Shown: positions 1-12,952, counted from the first letter of the stretch. The stretch: DNA of 64,000 nt from Phytoseiulus persimilis (GCA_037576195.1 CM075103.1:36159250-36223249), one strand, 5' to 3'. The notes: generated by a model not told the origin, from the sequence alone. Made by a program: numbers and translations.

Positions 1-3000
1 ATCCCAGCTCTTCGTTCGATTCCAACATCTGTCCCTCGGGATGACAACTCTTTGGCGGAATAACGAACGCTTGAGAGGAAAAAACGCATCCATGCGATGC
101 TCATCGAGGATGGGATGCGTGGTGGATAACTCACGAAAGAGCGATGAGTTCCACAATTCATGGTCTAAGCTGTTGGACGATAGAGTCGAGGCCAAAGGAG
201 TTGTGGCAACAGCAGCCTGGCTGACTCTGAGTGTTTATTCGTAGTTTTTAGTTTATGTTGGCTGCTCGGTGGCTGGTTGGAGAGCGTATTCATCGGCGCT
301 GTTTACCTTCCAAGTGGCAACCTTGGCTTTTGGTAAGTCTTCGTAATCATGCCGCCACGTGGGAGGGCGGCTTCCCAACAGAAACCATAGAGCTCCCATT
401 TCTCTGGGTTTTCGAGACGGCGACTTTAGTTCCAGTCCGACGCTCGCGCTTCGCATATACTTCAAGGTGCTATGATCGTGCACATGACAAGCTTGCACGT
501 GCATCATGAGACTGCACGGTAACTGTGACTGGGCTAGCCCTAGGCTATCCTAGGGCTCCGAGGTCATAGTCCAGTGACGAAGAAGAGTCGAAGAAGGAGG
601 AACAAATTGCTTGTTGGTAACCTTTCCTGAGGCTTTTTGAGGTCAGGAGCAGGCTCGTACGATCTCGAATCATCATCGGGGCAATGAACGAGGAGCTTGA
701 TGAGCTTGTTCCAGTGGTTAGCTGAAGTCTGAAACAACAGACGCTCCCATTCGAAACTACACCTGTAGCATAACTAATCGCGACAGTCGCTTGCTGTGAG
801 ATGTCCCTCCCTCTCACGGAGGCCCTTACCCTCCGGCTCGCACCCTCTCCACTTCTCCCCTGGTCATTCCATAAGACTCAAAGCGTTGCACTGATGGGAT
901 TCAGTAGTGGTGAGGTGCGTGCGACAAGACATCGTTTGTGTGAACATCACTCTTCGAGGATAGGATGCAGTGCAGCACGTTGAGTAAATTTCCACACTGA
1001 AGAATCTGTTTTAGGATCATGGCCACTCACCAGCTCAACTCGAGCCGAGTTCTCAGAACATCAGGTGAGTTGTCGAAGGAGTGTCCTCTGGAAACTGCCA
1101 AGCACGGGAATCAAAGTCGCGCTCCTCGCTGGCAGCTTCCGTCGTACCATATGACCCGGGAGCTCGGCTGTCCCGACGATCCCGTGTGACTTCTCCAACG
1201 GTGGTGCTGTCACGCACGTGCAGCTGTCAATCGGGTGCATGACTGCGTGTGGCAATCACGTGGACGTGCCGAGTCGAGGCGGTATCGTACAGCTCTACCT
1301 CCTCGCCGTCGGATGCGCTCCGGGAAACGTTGAATCAAGAAAGAAGAGTTCACGCATCGTTTCGACGAAGGAAGCCTCTATCAGGAATGACAAAATCGGC
1401 GGGAGCTCGAGAGCGGGCAACGGGAAAGCGGTTGCGGCAGGTCACAGAAAGCAGCATCACGTTGTCGATCAACTCGATCACGCGAGCGTCGGTGACTGGT
1501 TAATTTTGAACGAGCGTACGTCGCGTGGCACGTTCGCTCTCTGGATGGCCGATTTGTCAACATCCTAATTCGCGGCAAATTATCTATTATAGGAGGAGCT
1601 GTGTGCTGCATACTCGATTACCTCAACCGATTCGATCCCGTATGACCCTCCTGGTGGTGCGATTTGTTCTCGTTTGCCCCTCCGGACTGAATATGCTTGT
1701 GGACGGTGTCCTATCACAGCGGGGCATTGCTCCTTGGGGTTTCCTGGTAGGACGGGAAATGATGGCTGGGCGTCGATAGCTCGCGTGCGCAGAAGAACAA
1801 CTCAGAGGAGTTGGAAACTTCGACGGCGATCAGTATTCTCCGGAGCTCGCGGGCTCGTCGGAGACCGAATCGTCAGGCCCGGACTGGGAGAATCCGGAAC
1901 ACTCGACTCCCGGCAGTTCATCGATTCTCCGTGACGAGCTCGAGATTTCCCGATTCGAGTCCGCGCTGGGAGACGACGCAACCGCTGGGACAGATGTCGT
2001 TCCTTGCCAGTTGTGAAGAGGTCCCAGGTGGCGGTTTGAGGAGCTGTCAGTGACGACTTTCGAAGAGTGGGCCATTGTGAATCTCCCCGAGCCTTGGATT
2101 CGGAGGGGCTCATCCACGGGTGCTCAAAATGTTCGCACGTTCTCCGAGACGTCAACTCGGGGAACACGTGCGTGATGGGCACCGTGTGATCAAGGAGGGC
2201 TGATTGCGAAGGAGGAAAAGCTCAGAGTGGATTCTCGCAGAAATTCTCGCTCCATCGCGATTCACGCTTGTTTCGTGACTTCTCAGGACGCGAGGCGGCT
2301 CCTGCACTCCTTGCGGTTGTCGTGAGGCGTGTACCAGCGGAGGCTCCTCTCCTCCCGCAACGTTTCCGGAGATTCTACATAGACTGGAGTCTTACGTTCT
2401 TCCCTGAGCGCAAGTGGAGAACATTCTGTCCACGGCGGGAACCGAGAAATTTCGTGTCAGAGGAAACATAAGAGTATCGCTCCACCCGGACAGACGGACG
2501 GACGGCCAAGCAACCACGAACTGCCAATACAGTCTCCCTCTCTCTCTCTCTCTCTGTGTTTGCTCAGCTGTGCCGCCGCCACGACTCCTAGTGTAGGGGT
2601 ATTACTCCCATATTACTCGGCTGCGCATACGGCTTGGATCATCTCTCCGATTTGCACAGCGCGCACTTTTCTCCGATTTTGCTTCCAAGGTCCCTCCTAT
2701 ATTCCTCGTCGGCCCTTTCGATGTTCCTGCCCCGGACTTTCTCCAGCGTGTGAACTCTCCGAGGAAACTCGACCACGCTTTCTGGACTTCGTCGCGCGGC
2801 ACTCCCTGGCACACTTGGAATTTCATCGTTCTCCCCCATCGCGCTCTAGGGAATTCGACGAGGTTCGAAGAAAACAATTCGGCTTTGTGGGGAGGAATTA
2901 GGAAGTAACCACCGAGGGTTCGCTTCTGGCGCGCGCTGAGACCTCTCTGGATTCTCTGCAGAGTCCCGCAAGGTTCCTCTTTTAGATCTCGTGGCATGCT

Positions 3001-6000
3001 TTTGTGAGACTTCCAAAGGTTTTTTCATTCTTTTGGCTCTTTTCCCGTGAATGTCGCGCTCGCGTTCCCCCGTTTGCAGCGTGACTGGCAACGAACATTT
3101 AGGCAAGCCCCGAAAGCTGGTCCCTTTGTGCGCAAACTGCGGAATGCGGACGAGAGACATATCGCCGCCCCTGTCTGCACAAAGGACGCTGGAAGCTTCC
3201 CTCATTATTATCGCTTCATTCTCCTTCTACCCCTCATCTAGGCTGAATATTAGTCGTGGGTATTGCAACCGTTAGCGAGGAGCCTGTCTCGTCGTTATGA
3301 TGAATCCCACACATCACCCGGATTTTTTGCACTCGGCCACAACCCGGAGGAATCGTTAGCATCCAATCGATGTCGTTTGTGTTCTGCGCTCAGTGATCAC
3401 CGCTAAAGCCCTGACCGTCGTTCTCTAACCGGAAACGTTCCCACTGTGAGCGGCGTTTTCTGTTGCCCTCTTCGGGGCGCAGCTTTCCTCCAGCCGTTTG
3501 CCTGGAATCATCCAGTTCGTCACCTTCCCTTGGATGAACGTCACGTTCCTTGGATGAATAGCGTCTTCGTTCCCCGAATCCAGCATCCGACAAATTGGAA
3601 GCGGCTGGCTACCGAGACAAATTCGAGGAGTAGAGACACCGGTTTTCTCCCCCGTTCGCCTCTGGAAACGATCCGCTTCTCCCCCGACCGTCTTATAATA
3701 TGTTGAGTTTTTTTCCACAGTTCTCAGAACGAGGACAAAACATCTTGGTGCTGAATATTTGTGAACCATCATCGAGAATTCTATTGACTCCTCCTTGAGG
3801 AGAACTCCATTCCTTCAAGCCCGGGTTATCTATCTCTCCCGCGATCGCCAAGAAAACGGAACGGCTCGGATCTGTATCGGGAATTTCGAGGACTCCGTTG
3901 AATTTCCCATCCGATCCAAGTCGCTCGGGGTTCGCTGCGTTCCTTTCGCACCACCGAGCACAAGTTGCTGTGACGTCAGTCGAACATGTCTGAGTGTCAC
4001 ATTTGTTATGGGAACAATTCAAATCGACAGAACTTTTAGGAGGAAAATCTCAGACAGTCCAGTTTGCGAACTGGATTGATTTATTGGCTTCTGTTCGTTT
4101 CGTTCGAGTCGCTTCCCTGGCACGGCCTCCCTGGTTCTCGGAAAGTCGAGGCGAGGGTGCGATCGGACCGAATTTTACGGAGATCGAGTGTGGAACGGAG
4201 TGCGCGCTCCGAGGATCCTCTGAGATAGTTCTCTGCTTTATTCTTCAAAACGAAGCTGATTCGGTCTTGGCTCCGACTGCGCTGCGACCCATACCTCCAG
4301 TGGGAGTTCCGTTTTTAGAGAACATCGGTTTCTCGTCACAAAGAAAGCCACCAGCAAACTACCAGGTGCTATTCCGTCGTCAGATACTGGAATCTACTGA
4401 AGTGGAGACTGCCCCGGCGATCAGTTGAGCTGGGCGAATCGGAAGATCTGAGGATGCCATGCACGGGATCTAAGCTTGGTCTTTCGCAAACGTCGGAGAT
4501 CCTCAATCCAAACGGAAGCGGTCCGCTACGAAACGGAAGCCTTTGAAGCGAGGATCAAACGTTTTTTCCCGAGGTTTGAGTTGTAAGAGGGGCGTTGCTC
4601 CCATGTTGGTCTAATGGCTCGGTTGAAAGTCGCTAGCATTGATACAGAATTGTAAAGGGCTCTGAACAAAACAACGGAAGGCTCCGCGAGAGGGAGATCC
4701 GTCGCAGGGAAAAGTCCTCCTTGCTTCTCGGTTCTGTTCAGCCGCTTTGTCGACAGGAGAAACAGGACGAGAGTGTCTTACAGGATCAACATGGATAACG
4801 AACGGGGAGGATTTAATGTATAGTGTGAGTGAGTAGGACGAAACGGAAGGGACGTCGGGATATGGAGAAGACGTGGGCCTGAACAGCAGAAGTTCGGGAA
4901 GAACAGGACGAACGGCGTAGGATGAGTTCGAGCGGTTGCTCGGGAAAGGGGGCGAATCTAGAGGACGACTGTTTGAGCTAGAAAAACAAGATGGCGGGGG
5001 CTATAACGGTCAACGAGCAGGAGAGTGAACCTGGAGGGAGAGGGCAGGGGGCGGAGTGCGAAAAACCAAGCCGAAAAATGGGTATCATATCGTGGATTGC
5101 AGAATGGAGAATTCCGGATAGAATGTGGAGCTAGACGGTCTATGGGTCGCGGAATAAGGAAAGGCAGTGAAACGAAACGAGGGTTCCGAGTGGGCACGTG
5201 ACGACGGCGGGAAAAGAGAAGCGAAGGAAGGACGGCCCGTCACAAGGATTTCGAAGGTTAAAAGGGAAACACAATGAAGAAACGAGCTCGAACAAAAGTC
5301 AGTGGGGGCGGTGGAGACCAGCAGAGGCTTATGGAGCGTTTCGAAATGTTGACCGGATGCTCTCTAAGTGTTTGCTTCCGGCGACAACGGTTTTCTCCGA
5401 GGGGGCGTAGTGACAGAGAAGATGCAGAGAAGGACCTACAGAGGGGGAGTTCTCCATGCTGCTGCTGCCACGCTGTAGGTGGGAACGGACTGTTGTCTCC
5501 GATAATAAATCATGCGTAGCTCTGGGGTACGGGCCGGATAGGACATTCACTTCAAGTAAGCTGAAAGGCAGGTAGAGAGTCGGGCAACCGAACAGTCCTC
5601 CAAGTTGGGCTGCTTCCTTGGTTCACGTCCAAGCGGGAGGTACAAGAACACTTTTGCGGAAGTTTCTAGGGAGCCATTGGAGTGTCAAGGCGGGAGATCC
5701 TCCACGGGGCCCAGCTCCTCCTCCCAGGCGTCGCACGATAACTGCGGCAGGTTTCCCACACGCTCAGTGTTGACAAACGTTGGAAATGCGCAGCAAAGTC
5801 CGCCGAATAACGATCAGAATGCACGGGTTCCCGCTCCAGACAGTCGTCGATCGAGAAGACTTCGCATGTTTGCTACTTCTCCGAAAATTTAGGGAAACGT
5901 TCCAGTCGAGCCCTTGAAAAAAAAACACGGTCGCAGCGGGAGCTCTCGTTTGACTCCACCGGCTTGATCTCATGCGATTGTGATCGTGTCCGGACGTTGT

Positions 6001-6757
6001 TGCTGCCGAAGAGACGGAGGAGAGTTCCTTTTCCGTCAAGCTTTCTTTCGCATACGTGTGCCCCGCCAAGCATCCAATGAGTAAATGCGAAAGTGTGTCG
6101 AATAGGCCGGAGGTGTTCAGACCTGTCGTGGATGCATCGCAAATGCTAAAACGCTCAAAGCGGCGTGTCTCGAACAGCTGCGCCCCGTCTCGCCTTCAGC
6201 GACTTTGAGTCCTGCCAAACGCCCTTCACATCGAGGCGCGCAGGCAAGCGGACGGGCGAGCAGGAAGCAAGCCAGTCACAGATCCGAGCTCGCGTAAGGA
6301 AGAGCGAGTGAGCAACTCCGTCGTACTGCACGTCGGGGAGTCCTGTTTTTTTTTCGAGCGACCCGTACGGGCTCACCCCGCCTTCAACGATTTCGACGGT
6401 TATGAAAATGGCTCTGACGATAGGATGGGAACAACGTCAACGATGACGGCGGTGAAATGGCGTAGAACGAAGACGAAAAATAGGTCGATTCCGAAGCCTG
6501 AAATGACACCTTCCTGCTGAGTTAGCGACGTGAGGTGTTCAAGGAGACACTCCATGGAGTCGAGCGATGTCACTGACGCATCCAAGTTGAGCTTTTGTCG
6601 GAAACAAAATACGCGCAATCACAACAGCTTGGCAGCTCGCGCGTGAATCATCGATCATAATCCGGGAACCCAAGGTTGAATTCGTTCATAATTCGATGAA
6701 TGGTGCCTCAGAACCCCCGGACCCTCCAGGAATAGCTCAGAAAAGATATCATGACTA
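1..6757. other. No gene seen
   Basis: All frames are short and none combines a good start, splice sites and a recognisable domain. It contains the TC microsatellite at 2532 and a purine-rich tract at about 4840-5060. A GTAAGT at about 331 could end an exon, but the preceding frame is not convincing. Confidence 0.4.
2532..2555. repeat. (TC)n microsatellite
   Basis: A short CT/TC dinucleotide run with one interruption, about 24 bases. No associated gene. Confidence 0.9.
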
Positions 6758-6864
6758 AAGCCTGGAGCAGTAGGTAATCCTTCGAAATTATTTCCTCATT
6801 GCAACGCATCGATCCCGGGCTATTGATGGAATAATTTCGAAAAACCACCTAAACTTCCAGGCTC
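6758..6864 (-). mobile_element. Hairpin MITE, copy 1 (probable Tc1/mariner type)
   Basis: This 107-base element is almost entirely an inverted repeat. Read on the minus strand it begins GAGCCTGGAAGTTTAGGTGG and ends in the approximate complement, with an inner pair TTCGAAATTATTCC / GGAAATAATTTCGAA. It matches the copy at 52577 over its first 70 or so bases in the opposite orientation. A TA dinucleotide flanks one end and TG the other, consistent with a decayed TA target duplication. It has no coding capacity. Confidence 0.75.
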
Positions 6865-8234
6865 TGTCTTGTCGAGCTCCAAGGTCGCGGTCTCCATGGA
6901 GAGCGATGTTGGACGCGCGCATTTAGTTAAGAGCAGATGCTCACGCCACGGCGAGAACTCCCAGCGCAAGTGGCCGCCGAAGGCAGAAGCAGCGCGGGTC
7001 CCCCAAGTATCGGAGGCCGACCAACCTCTGGCAGCCTATTGCGGGGCGCCGCAGGCATGCTGCGGAACTAGGTGTGTGAACCACGTAGACCCAAGAATCG
7101 AAGTCTGTCTGAGTCTAAACATGGGACGATTCCCAATTGGGCGAAATATTTTTCGGAATCATCGGCCACAGAGGACAGAGCTCATTTGATTCGCGAACAA
7201 TGGTCGGCATTGGACACTGCAACCGCCGGCGGTTGTTGTTCCATGAGAGGAAGCGGGTCTGCGCTCGGGACGGGGAATAACTAATTTGGCTCTCGAAGCT
7301 AATTTTCGTCCATTGACCTGCGCCTACCCAATTGGGAATCTGTTCTCAATTCAACGCCCATCCGAGGCTCCGATTGTCCGAATGTAATTGAGCGAGGAGG
7401 AGCAGTGAAAAGATTCCCTCACAGGCAGCACGTTGCAGGTGCTTCAACGATGACTTCCACAGTCACACGGGGCTTGGCACATCACTGGAACTAGATCACG
7501 AAGACCCTTCTCTGTGGAGTGATATCCGAGCAGGTTTCGGGATATTCCGGGGAGTTCGACGGCTCCCACGATGGACTCAGAGATTCCATTGGTCGGAATA
7601 CGGAGACGGAAAACTTTCGCTCACGAATCTCACGAGTTTCGCGTTATTCTTCTGATGGAAATCCGCGCTCCTGGTTCCGATCCCCTCGACGGATGCCCGA
7701 CGATTCGGGAGTCTTCTCAAATCAGAGGAAGTAGGGAACGTTTGACATATACTCGGAGGCGCCGGGGTGACATATTCCTCGAACGGTGTCCACTTCATGA
7801 CACACTCGTGTTTGTTGATTCGATTTCTTCCCTCGGGGGGAGTGCTCGCGAGATTCTGCTCGATTTTCTTCCCTGCTCATCTTCCTCTCGCGGGGTTTGA
7901 GCTCGTGTTAATAGGCCCGAGGCCACGGCCTGGATTTTCCATTCCTCTCCAAACTGTTGAGGCTCTGAATAACCTCCTGCCCCAAGTGACTGAGCTCTTC
8001 TGCCTCCAAGGTCTCTTGAAATTCCCCTCAGGATGATTCCGCTTCTCCTCGAGCTGCGCGGTGCTGAATTTGCAAAATACATATCGCCGGCAAACACCGA
8101 ATTTCGTTAGCTGCGGAATCTTCCCCGAGAGTATTGGCACACTTTCCCATATTTGAGCTTAGCTCTGGTTAAGAGACTTAAGTGGGAAGAAGATGAGCGG
8201 ACTCGGTAGCTCCAGATGCTCCACATCGATTTCA

Positions 8235-8830
8235 GGTCGGGCAGAATGGAATCGCTGTGGTAGGAAAGAGGAAGATCGGGAATCCCACCGAGGAGGCGCG
8301 ACAGGGGAAGATGAATAGAAGACGGGGAGTGGCGAGGTGGATCTGGAAAGAGGGTGGAAATCAGAAGGAAAGTAGGGAGGAGGGAACATGGGAGAGCGGG
8401 CACCAGAGAGACGAGAACTGGAAAACAACGCTGCACGGAGATGAAGTGAGAAGTGCCATTGCGGTACGGACGTCATGTTGCAATGAGTCGTCATGGCTCC
8501 ACGCGAGCGACACAGAACGATATTTTCCCTGTGTCCCCACTCCTGCTCTCCGCTCCCATTCCGAATCCAGCGTTTTGCCCCGCGTTCTCCATTCACCGCT
8601 TGCTTTTCCCGTCTCCCGAAATTGTTTTCAGTATCCTTCTCGCTCACTCCATGCTTCCTTGTTCTCCGTCCTGTCGGCTCCCAACGTCGCTTCGTCCTTT
8701 CCTCAACGTCCCTTTGTCCTTATCCAGGGTTTCTCTCAGCTAGGGTCCGGCACTACTTCTCCCTCGTTTCCTGCACCCTCGTTCCCGACCCCTCGTCTGC
8801 TCCGCTGATCGCGCCCCTGGTACCCCAAAA
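8235..8830. other. Purine-rich block switching to pyrimidine-rich block
   Basis: About 8235-8450 is dominated by G and A on the plus strand; about 8510-8830 is dominated by C and T. Stop codons are rare on the pyrimidine side, which explains the long Ser/Pro/Leu-rich frames here (for example minus 8107-8436 and plus 8493-8864). I do not call these genes. Confidence 0.6.
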
Positions 8831-9870
8831 CATTCTTCGAAGCCCAAACTTCTGTCTGGTCTGACCCCCAATCCGAATCGGCTCCCTAATCCCCCTCCCC
8901 AAGTTCTCTTCTATTTTGACGGAAACCCCGTCGTTCGAAAGAGAACGCTCGTTCAACTCGAACTCATTCAGAGAGCGACGGACCGTGCAATCTACTGAAC
9001 TGAAGTCCATGGTCAACGGCTGTTCCCTATGCCGAGCCCGACTCGCGAAACTGCATCGGACCAATAAGAGGAGCATCTTGGAGTCGGAGCTCGAGACCGG
9101 AGAGGTTATCTTTGGGGTTCCGCAAGAAAGTTTCCAAGTTTCGGATCTCAGCATCGACTGCCAAGGTCAAGTGACGCATTAGGGAAAATGTTCGCTCCGC
9201 GTTCGCCTGGGAATCGCGCGGAGAACTGCCGAGCCCGTCTCACCGGTTTCCAAGCCCATAATATCGAGCCGTTCGGAGATGTTCCGAACCGAGGTATGGT
9301 CTTCTGATGCGGGGAATGGTGGGAAGATTCCTCAAGAATCACACGGGAAACTCGATGGAGCACGAGCTCGCGGGCCCGGCGGATGATGCGCGTGATGTGG
9401 GCGGTCCCGAAAATGCGGTCAGAGAGCGATCCAGAGTTCGTTCGCGCTAGGGAGGCGCCTGCCGCTGAAGTATCGGTGATGGTGTTGCGAATTTCACTCT
9501 AAAATGTTGAAAACCTGTCTCTAAGATTAGCCCGACGAGCGTCCCATTGTTCAAGTTAGCTGCCGCGTATCTGATTGTTTTCCGTGAACCGATCCGAACG
9601 AATTTGACGCCGCTGATTGCGCAGGGGCTCCGACTGTCGCGAGTTTGCATGCCATCGCGAACGACGAGCAAAACTGTTGTTGAATAGAATGCTGAGCGCG
9701 CGGGAGCTCTCCACAGTTTGTCTTCACTCCTCACTCAGCAGCAGGGAAGCGGCGGGGTTGTGTCGGCGGCGGGGGGAGCGCAGAGGCGGCACAAATGAAG
9801 CCAGATTTTTGTTTCGGACAACTTTGTGTTGTGGTGAGCAGCTGTCTGGCGAGGGGGGTTCGAGTTGCGG

Positions 9871-9912
9871 CTGCTACTACTGCTGCTGATGATGATGATG
9901 ATGCCGCCGCCG
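9871..9912. repeat. Compound trinucleotide repeat
   Basis: CTG/CTA units pass into ATG units and then CCG units, about 42 bases. On the minus strand this lies inside an open frame and would read runs of Ser, Ile and Gly, which I regard as a repeat artefact. Confidence 0.9.
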
Positions 9913-10995
9913 TGTGGTGGGATGTCGGAGTTCATTATGGTTGATTTAATTGCTGATCTCATCGGTGTTAGAGCGGGAAAGAGAGGAGCGTTGTGTGAGG
10001 GGAGGGACTGGAAGAGGTTTGAGCGTTGAAACGGGCATCGGGAGAGAACACATTCGTGCTCTGAGAGGAGGAATCGAAACGGACGTGCGTGGCCTGTTCC
10101 GCCGCGGGGTCGGGGTGCCAGTCGCTCATAACCGGCGTCGATTACCCACCGAGATGGCCACAACGCAGTGTCCCCCTGAGTTCAACTCTACTTGTTGGGT
10201 CCGCGCGACATAAACTCGAGGCAGTGATCTGCTTCAGCAACAGCTTTAGAAAATCGAACTCGCCTCAGAGTGCCACGAGGGAGGGGCACCAAGAACTTCA
10301 CTCGATCGATGCAACGGAGTGCCACGGGAGACGAATGGTACCATGTGTGATACCATAGGTTTCGGAGGAAATTCTGCCGCTATCTCCTTCACCGCGTGTG
10401 TGTCCGTGGACTGAGCCCGGAGCTAGCTTCACGCCGATTCGAAAGGAAATATTTATCAGTGCTTATGCGACTGGGATTCTTTTCCAAATCGCTACAGTCC
10501 CCATCTGCTGCCAGAGCCTCGTAGAAAGCGGAGAAAGGACGACAACGATTCCGTTGCCGCCGCCTGTGTTCGTTCGCCACCATCGCCCCCCGCCCCCCTT
10601 TCCCGGTTCTAACCTCTCGTCGTGCTGCTTTCAATAATAATTAGGGCATGGGGTCACTGCAGCGGCACTAGCAGACGACGACGAGAAATAATAATACAAC
10701 TAATAATAATCCATGAGGCTAATGAGGCCGCCATTAGATTTTAATGAAAACCTCCACGAGAGCGGGCATACTGCCAATGGCGGAGAGGGAGGGGAGGCTA
10801 AGGGAGTTTTCAAATCGAGAGCTTCGAGGATCGAATCGGGGGGAGAGGGAAGCGATGAAGGAAGCGTTATCGAAAGCGAAACAGAAGAAGTGTCGTGGGA
10901 AGACGCGGAAAGTTTCGGGGAAAAGTTTCCGAACATCGCGGCTGGCTGAGAAGAAAAAAAGTCATTTCGTTTGTTAACGTTTTGTTGTTTCGCAG

Positions 10996-12505
10996 GGGTC
11001 ACGGCTCTGGTGATCGTCGTCCTGTGTAGCTTCTCAGGAGCGATCGGCGTTCGGATATCAAGCCTTTCTGTGCCGGCATCGGTTGAGAACGGGACTTCGG
11101 ACTCCGTGGTGCTCGACTGCATCTACGAATACAGCGACGAGGATCAGCAACTCGTGGTCAAATGGTTCTTCAACCAGGACCCCAAACCCATCTACCAGTG
11201 GATACCCGATTTGAACAAAAGGTCATACTCAAAGTCGCGTTTCGAGGGGCACATCAACCGACATTTTGAAGTCACGAATGACGCTTACACCAAGTACCGT
11301 GCGTTGAACATACTCCGGCCCACCACTGAAATGACGGGAACTTACTCCTGCTCAGTGACCTCGCTGCAAGGTCAAGAATCGCGATCCGCCGACATGGTCG
11401 TTTACGGTGAGTTTACGCAGTCTCCACTCAGGAGAGCTACTTGGAGTCAAGAGCTTGCCGCTGACCAGATCGAGGACGTTCTTCCCCTCTCGATGCTAAG
11501 CCCAGTACTATCATGGATCTGATAAAGCTCAGGACTCTATGCTGGCGTGAATGGCGGACTGTCGTCGCCACTCAACTGAGTTTCAATCGAGGAACTTTTA
11601 CTGCAGCAAAACCGCGCAAATTCGACCTGAGTTTCCGTCGTCCAGTGGACTCCGAAGAGACGCAGTTCAAATGTCAAGTCGAGGGTATTTTCCCGGAGCC
11701 GCAAGTGCTCATGTACAGGGTGGAACAAACGCAGATTGCAGGTGAGTCCTACATGATGTGGAGCATGGTTGGCATCAACGGTCTGGCAGGAGTTAGCTGC
11801 CGCAACCATTTGGATTCATATGGACAGAGTGTTACTTGGAAGAGAAGATCCCCACTTCGCCCAACAAAATGTGTCAATTGATTCAACGATATCCACATCT
11901 GAAAGGACTGGAACCGACTGCTCTCAAGTAGTTGCTGAGCCCTGGAATGAAAGCGATCCGTTGAGCATGCGAGGCTCATGAGTACTTCCTCACCGCTAAT
12001 CGCTGTTTCCAGTTTCCGACGGGAAACCCTACGAGGACGCTTCAATGATTTCTGGGTTTGCTTCCAGGGAACGACTACTTGAACGTAGACAACATGACTC
12101 AGTTGAACTACTCGGTGCAGCCGGTTCCCGCCGGTCCGGGACAGGCTCAGCAGCGCCGTGCGACCAAAGATGGCTACACGACCGTTCTGACCACGTCTCT
12201 CTCGAATCAACATTTCAAAAGTCACGCATCAGCGCGGCATCTCTTCTTCTGTGTTTATACCATACCATCAACAGACATAAAGCAGACCCGAGTTTTGGAG
12301 TTTTATCCAGGTGCGTGGCCGTGGCAAAATTCTCTCTTTTAGACAGGGCTGTTCATTCATGATGCACATATCAATCAAGTGAATTCGTTTTTCGGTCCTT
12401 CTAGAACGCTATATCTCCAACTATGCCGGCACCGCGCCCACGATAAGCATATCATTGCTCTTGACGTCTCTGGCAAGCCTCTACTTCCTCCGGAATCGCG
12501 GTTGA
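10996..12505 (+). CDS. Two-Ig-domain membrane-anchored surface protein (4 exons seen, 5' exon missing)
   Basis: Four exons: 10996-11406, 11607-11741, 12068-12310 and 12405-12505, joined as about 296 residues plus stop. All three introns are phase 1 with GTGAGT, GTGAGT and GTGCGT donors, and the first exon also starts in phase 1. The exon-1 acceptor has a T-rich tract and a TTAAC branch-like site. Exon 1 opens with a hydrophobic stretch (LVIVVLCSFSGAIG), most of a signal peptide, then a V-type Ig domain with Cys in VVLDC, Trp in VVKWFF, the stretch PIYQWIP and Cys in GTYSC. Exons 2 and 3 form a second, divergent Ig domain with Cys in FKCQV and FFCVY and no core Trp. Exon 4 ends in ISISLLLTSLASLYFL then RNRG and stop, a transmembrane or GPI-type tail. 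The KWFF/YQWIP pattern recalls an arthropod family of two-Ig neuronal or surface proteins related to Beat-like proteins (from memory). The start codon lies in an unseen upstream exon. The product likely acts in cell-cell recognition. Confidence 0.88.
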
Positions 12506-12544
12506 GAAGGATAGCTACGTCTAGTTGTACGGAGAAGACGCCAC

Positions 12545-12952
12545 GTGAGTATCTTACGAAAACCATCCAATCTGGGGGAATACCCTTCTTTCTCGGGAAG
12601 GAAATTTCGGGGTTGCGGCAAGCTTAGCTCTGCACGTTCTGGGCGGGGGGGGGGGGGGCGGAACACACGGAGATCATAGGTTCCGAAAGGGGGTGGGATC
12701 TCAGGGGCATGCTCCTCAGCCGCCCGGGCCACAGGGGTCAACGGATCCCATCGTTTGAGGATCCAACCCCGTTCGAATCTGTCCAAGCCAACGACGACGA
12801 TCTCTCGCCCCTGCGTATATGCATCAGCAGCCCAGTCGTTGTTCATTGGGCAGCTCTACGGGGCACAAGCGAAGCGTCCGATCAGATGATCCATCAGCAC
12901 CAGGGTCAAGGGCGGAGCAGCTCAAGTCGATTCTAACTGGAACTCGTTTCAG
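12545..12952 (+). other. Intron after the Ig-gene stop codon, leading to a 3' exon
   Basis: A GTGAGT donor lies at 12545, only 39 bases after the Ig-gene stop. A matching acceptor (CTCGTTTCAG) ends at 12952 and has a textbook branch site (TTCTAAC) about 20 bases upstream. The distance from stop to junction is below the usual nonsense-mediated-decay limit, so this can be a normal 3'-UTR intron. If exon 4 is skipped, exon 3 joins 12953 in phase 1 and the frame continues for about 23 codons without a membrane segment. The intron contains a run of 14 G at 12645-12658. Confidence 0.55.
12645..12658. repeat. Homopolymer G14
   Basis: Fourteen consecutive G inside the intron that follows the Ig-gene stop codon. 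Confidence 0.95.

Larger units (their letters stand above)
6865..10995. other. No gene seen; probably includes 5' intron of the Ig gene
   Basis: The Ig gene needs an upstream exon carrying its start codon, ending in phase 1. I tested ATG-plus-donor combinations near 9794 and 9938; their phase or donor is wrong. The purine/pyrimidine block and a trinucleotide repeat lie here. Confidence 0.4.

Noticed and set aside
7010-7045. A 24-base stretch shared approximately with 38990-39020 (CCAACCT.TGGCAGCC)
   Set aside because: About 20 of 24 matches. A few such pairs are expected by chance in 64 kb, and the similarity does not extend into the flanks.
8107-8436. Minus-strand frame with a hydrophobic, Leu/Pro-rich start resembling a signal peptide
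   Set aside because: It lies in the purine-rich block, so its minus strand is pyrimidine-rich and yields Leu/Pro/Ser by composition alone.
12013-12067. Upstream alternative acceptor for Ig exon 3 (AG at 12011-12012)
   Set aside because: It would shift the frame by 55 bases (not a multiple of three) and lose the second Ig domain's conserved end. The acceptor at 12066-12067 keeps the family pattern.
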